Below, piece by piece: positions 61,291 to 64,000 of a stretch of DNA of 64,000 bases. The stretch comes from Ancrocorticia sp039812645 (lineage in GTDB: Bacteria > Actinomycetota > Actinomycetes > Actinomycetales > Actinomycetaceae). The translations under genes were made by a program, and so were the position numbers. The DNA lies in NCBI GenBank assembly GCA_039812645.1, contig JBDIAV010000009.1, forward strand, positions 3,118 through 67,117, given 5' to 3'. The first letter of the stretch is position 1. Every line of letters starts with the position of its first letter. The notes below the pieces were generated by a model. It ran no database searches. It saw only the letters and a program-made list of their open reading frames with translations, and was not told where the DNA came from.

Positions 61291-61962
61291 ATGAATACAG
61301 GTCGAGTCACACGTTGGAGCCGAATCGCTACGGCAGGCAGCATGGCAACAGCGATGATGATCACCATGGCCGCATGCTCCAGCTATACCCCACGCGCCCA
61401 CCAGGAGCCCGAGGTAACCGCGAGCGCGGCAGCGCCGAACGCAACACAGGCTCCGACTGCTGCACCTGGAGTTACGGGAGTCACGGCGGAGCAGGCGCAA
61501 GCACTTCTCGCCACGGTCGACTGCGCGGCGGGAGCAGATCCTTTCGACTTCAACTGGCGTAACACGCTCCCCATTTTTGCAGGAAGTGGGATCGCAGCTG
61601 CCGGCACCTGTTCCGGGGACCCGTCGGCTATCACCATGTACGACGGCGACCTCGCTGAGCTTGCGGTCCTTCTCGCACGGCCCGATGACACCACTCCGCT
61701 CGCAGAAGGAACAGGCTGCGACAATTACTACGAGGCCCAGCCCAACCTGTGGATCGTTACCACTGAAGGTACGCTGATGCAGCCGCGCTGGCCTCTTGAC
61801 AATTGTAGCCACCTGCTCCAGCCGGTTCCGCCGCAGATCACGGGAGCAACCTCCGAGGCGCCCGTGGCAGCACCTGCCGAAGAGCAGGTTGTGATCGAGG
61901 AGCAGCCGGTCTACGAAGAGCCCGTGTACGAGGAGTACGTCGAGGAACCCGTCAGCGAGTAG
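61291..61962 (+). CDS. Secreted lipoprotein of unknown function with acidic repeat tail
   Basis: 223 aa from ATG 61291, preceded by AAGGGA. The signal peptide ends in TMAAC (lipid Cys near 30), followed by an Ala/Thr/Pro linker. The middle (about 70-185) has four or more Cys, as in DCAAGADPFDFNW, GTCSGDP, GTGCDNYYE and LDNCSHLL, suggesting disulphides. The last 40 residues repeat PVYEEPVYEEYVEEP. No known domain recognised. Controlled perhaps through the tandem repeats upstream. Confidence 0.75.
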   Translation: MNTGRVTRWSRIATAGSMATAMMITMAACSSYTPRAHQEPEVTASAAAPNATQAPTAAPGVTGVTAEQAQALLATVDCAAGADPFDFNWRNTLPIFAGSGIAAAGTCSGDPSAITMYDGDLAELAVLLARPDDTTPLAEGTGCDNYYEAQPNLWIVTTEGTLMQPRWPLDNCSHLLQPVPPQITGATSEAPVAAPAEEQVVIEEQPVYEEPVYEEYVEEPVSE

Positions 61963-62435
61963 ACGTAGGACTCCAGAACTGCCTTCCCTGAAGGAGTCAG
62001 GGGCTTGCGTCAGGCCTCCTTTTCTGAAGAGGTCACCGTGGTGACTTTGGCTCCCTGAGCTTCTCTAGCGTCCCGGTGAGCCATTGTCACGCAAGCACCA
62101 AACGGCTCAACCGTTCGACTGCACTGCGCAAACTTTCACTATTCTCCATCGCGGTCTCGATGCTCCACGCATTTCTGGCAAAGCCGTTGAGCATCATGAC
62201 GTAAAGCGGACCGGGTTTGTCCCCGCGAGCAACCATCTTTTCTCTGATCGATCTTTTCCCGGATTTGCTACAGAGACGAAGCACTTCTCTCTTGGCGTGC
62301 GGCGCTGACTCTGGATCCCGAGGGATGGTTGGCGCGTAGCGCTTGTTGGAACTGTGGGCCCAGGGGGTTGGTACCGGGTTTCTGGGTAGGTGGTACGGGT
62401 GGTCCCCGGTATGGGGGGTGCCCCTATGTTGTTTG
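61963..62435. other. Intergenic region before the IS110 element
   Basis: 473 bp. A small CCCTGA...TCAGGG stem (61986-62002) follows the lipoprotein stop. A minus-strand frame at 62087-62284 (65 codons, containing MVARGDKPGPLYVMMLNGF) has no recognised family and may be a remnant. From about 62330 the DNA is G-rich on the plus strand and probably includes the IS110 right end (GGGGGGTGCCCCTATG near 62415-62430). Confidence 0.4.
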
Positions 62436-63638
62436 TCAAGCTGCTTGGGCTTGTTGTGGGGTGTCGTAGAGGCTGGCGTCTCTGAGCATTGCGTACAAGA
62501 CGGTGAGTCTTCGATGGGCTAGAGCGATGATGGCTTGGTTGTGTCGTTTTCCTTGGTTTCGTTTACGGTCGTAGTAGGCACGGCTAACAGGGTCTGTCCG
62601 AATAGCTGCGAAAGCTGAGAGGAAGAGGGCACGTTTGAGGCGCTTGTTGCCCGAATGATTTACACGCTCGGATTTAATAGAGGTTCCTGATTGCCTCGTG
62701 GTGGGCGCCAGACCGGCATACGAGGCCAGAGCGGCAGAACTGGTAAAGGCTTTACCTGTTAGTTCGGCAATGAGCACGGAGGCGGTCCTGAGCCCAATGC
62801 CGGGCATCGAGGTCAGGACCAAGTAAAGAGGGTGATTGACCACGATCTCTTCGATTTGCTGTGCCACGTCAGCTCGTTGAGCATGCAAATATGTGAGTTG
62901 GCGAGCTAGGTGGGGTATCACGATGCCGGCAGCCTCCGTACCAGTCACGGTGACTGTTTGCTTGCCGAGAGCCTGTATGATTTCTTCGGTCCATGCAGTG
63001 TGGCGGCGGGCTCCGTGTTTCTTCAACTTGGCATCGATTCTGGCTCGCCCGGCCTTGCGTATTCGGTCCGGGGTCGGCCAGGTGGCGAGCAATTCAAGGA
63101 TTGCATCATGCTTAAGACGCGGGCCAAGTACCTCTTCCAGCGCCGGATGGATCTGAGTGAATAGGCCGCGAATCCGGTTGGACAGCTGATTGACCTGCCG
63201 GGATAGGTCAAGATCGAAACCCGTGAGCATCCCTAGTGTGGCCTCTGTAAGATCCGTCTGGCTGAGATCCCGCAGAGTATGGGGCAGGCTACGAGCAGCA
63301 TCAGCGATGATGAACGCGTCCTTCTCATCTGTCTTGGCGTCTCCTGGATACAAGTCAGCGATCCTGCGCATCGTCAAACCTGGAAGATAAGCCACCGGTA
63401 TTCCCATATGTTGAGCCACTGCCACCGCCAATGCTCCGATCGTGGCGGGCTGATCGACCACCACAAGCAGCGACCCCAGTTTCTGTAGTCGGGTGTAGAC
63501 ATCGATCAGTTTGGTTTCATCGTTTGGTAGCGCTTTGTTCCATACCACCTTGCCATCGGCGGTGATCGCGCAAGCCCAATGCTTGGTTTTACCGACATCA
63601 AGTCCAAGGAAGACCTCGGGCGTTTGGTGAGTGACCAT
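62436..63638 (-). CDS. IS110-family transposase
   Basis: 400 aa from ATG 63638, preceded by GAGGAGC. The N-terminal DEDD RuvC-like domain begins FLGLDVGKTKHWACAI, with further acidic residues in VVVDQPA and GDAKTDEKDAFIIAD. The C-terminal transposase_20 domain has SMPGIGLRTASVLIAEL and the Ser-containing YAGLAPTTRQSGTSIK. The frame is intact, so the element may be active. IS110 recombinases use a bridge RNA encoded in the leader. Confidence 0.93.
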   Translation of the reverse strand: MVTHQTPEVFLGLDVGKTKHWACAITADGKVVWNKALPNDETKLIDVYTRLQKLGSLLVVVDQPATIGALAVAVAQHMGIPVAYLPGLTMRRIADLYPGDAKTDEKDAFIIADAARSLPHTLRDLSQTDLTEATLGMLTGFDLDLSRQVNQLSNRIRGLFTQIHPALEEVLGPRLKHDAILELLATWPTPDRIRKAGRARIDAKLKKHGARRHTAWTEEIIQALGKQTVTVTGTEAAGIVIPHLARQLTYLHAQRADVAQQIEEIVVNHPLYLVLTSMPGIGLRTASVLIAELTGKAFTSSAALASYAGLAPTTRQSGTSIKSERVNHSGNKRLKRALFLSAFAAIRTDPVSRAYYDRKRNQGKRHNQAIIALAHRRLTVLYAMLRDASLYDTPQQAQAA

Positions 63639-63639
63639 C

Positions 63640-63840
63640 ATTGCTCCTCTCAACGGGTATTCCCTTAGTCGATCAGGTCCAGACAGTAAGCCTCACATCC
63701 ACGTTACGACAGGCATCCACACTGGTGCCAAGCCCCTTATCAGCGATCACCCACCGTCAATCGTCTCTGGTGGCAACACCCCCCGGATCATTGAATAGAC
63801 AGGGGCACAACACCATGCCAGAGCGACTGACCGACAAGCC
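63640..63840 (-). ncRNA. Probable IS110 bridge-RNA region in the transposase leader
   Basis: Position-based call: in IS110-group elements the guide (bridge) RNA is transcribed from the left-end non-coding stretch just upstream of the transposase. About 200 bp without a supported gene lie there. I did not resolve its guide loops or exact ends. Confidence 0.4.
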
Positions 63841-63882
63841 CCATCATTCCCAATGAAAGGACCCACCAACAAGGTAACGGGG

Positions 63883-64000
63883 TTAGTTGCTGGTCTGGTT
63901 GGTTTGGGTGGCACGCATGTCGATGGTCGGCCCCTCATGGTCGTACTCAATCGCCCACTCCTCTCCCTCCCATGAATCGATCTCACAGGAAGCCAAGAGC
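63883..64000 (-). CDS. C-terminal part of an unknown protein, cut by the right edge
   Basis: The minus-strand frame entering from the right edge encodes LLASCEIDSWEGEEWAIEYD followed by HEGPTIDMRATQTNQTSN and ends at TAA (63885-63883). The acidic Trp-rich start and polar tail do not identify a family. Its downstream side faces the IS110 leader. Confidence 0.45.
   Translation of the reverse strand, partial: LLASCEIDSWEGEEWAIEYDHEGPTIDMRATQTNQTSN

Larger units (their letters stand above)
62420..63840 (-). mobile_element. IS110-family insertion sequence (ends approximate)
   Basis: One transposase gene on the minus strand with about 200 bp of non-coding leader and a short tail. IS110 elements have no terminal inverted repeats and make no clear target duplications, so the ends are estimated from the flanking genes. 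Confidence 0.6.

Noticed and set aside
63747..63986. 79-codon minus-strand frame at the right edge
   Set aside because: Composition is Arg/Pro-rich and another frame gives a more protein-like tail ending at 63883.

Overview
The window reads as chromosomal DNA of a high-GC Gram-positive bacterium of the Actinomycetota, most likely an Actinomycetaceae-type organism (Trueperella / Arcanobacterium / Schaalia relatives). That assignment is inference: it rests on the GC-rich codon use, many GTG starts, ATGA/GTGA gene overlaps, lipoprotein-anchored ABC receptors, a DtxR/IdeR-type box and the gene families present. No rRNA, tRNA or CRISPR array was seen.

Layout. 1-350: toxin half of a ParE/RelE-type toxin-antitoxin pair with the tail of its antitoxin. 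631-4069 (minus): operon of a Cys/Met-metabolism PLP enzyme plus a cystine/polar amino acid ABC importer. 4494-8510: large SWIM-SNF2 helicase. 8881-15726: DUF4342 protein, an SMR guanidinium exporter behind a guanidine-II (mini-ykkC) riboswitch, TrhO, a membrane protein, TrpF, Apt, an excalibur protein, and an Lrp regulator divergent from a YitT protein. 15836-21389: ribose-type sugar ABC operon with a VOC protein, divergent from its LacI regulator across a palindromic operator. 21445-31469: carboxylesterase, membrane protein, phosphatidylcholine synthase overlapping it tail to tail, MarR regulator with an Arg/Gly-rich tail, PEP carboxylase, MMPL transporter. 31539-38253: C39-like cysteine peptidase, an HI1419/HI1420-type toxin-antitoxin locus whose toxin carries a nonsense codon, then a membrane protein-pabAB-pabC folate operon and PPK2. 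38312-44536: exporters each paired with a regulator (LysR/EamA, PadR/MFS, TetR/DMT).

44884-54648 is the most interesting part: an iron/siderophore locus. A five-gene minus-strand operon (two FecCD permeases, FepC-type ATPase, heterodimeric ABC-exporter-fold pair) diverges across a DtxR/IdeR-like box from a receptor lipoprotein and a siderophore-interacting ferric reductase fused to an O-methyltransferase. The two exporter-fold halves have complementary degenerate ATPase motifs, so only one composite ATP site should work.

55143-64000 is an accessory, decaying region: maltose-type acetyltransferase, small unknown ORFs, IS982- and IS3-type transposase fragments, an AT-richer streptogrisin-like serine protease, an acyltransferase-3/SGNH gene broken by a frameshift and a nonsense codon, a lipoprotein behind a perfect 25-bp tandem repeat, an intact-looking IS110 transposase with a probable bridge-RNA leader, and a truncated gene at the right edge.
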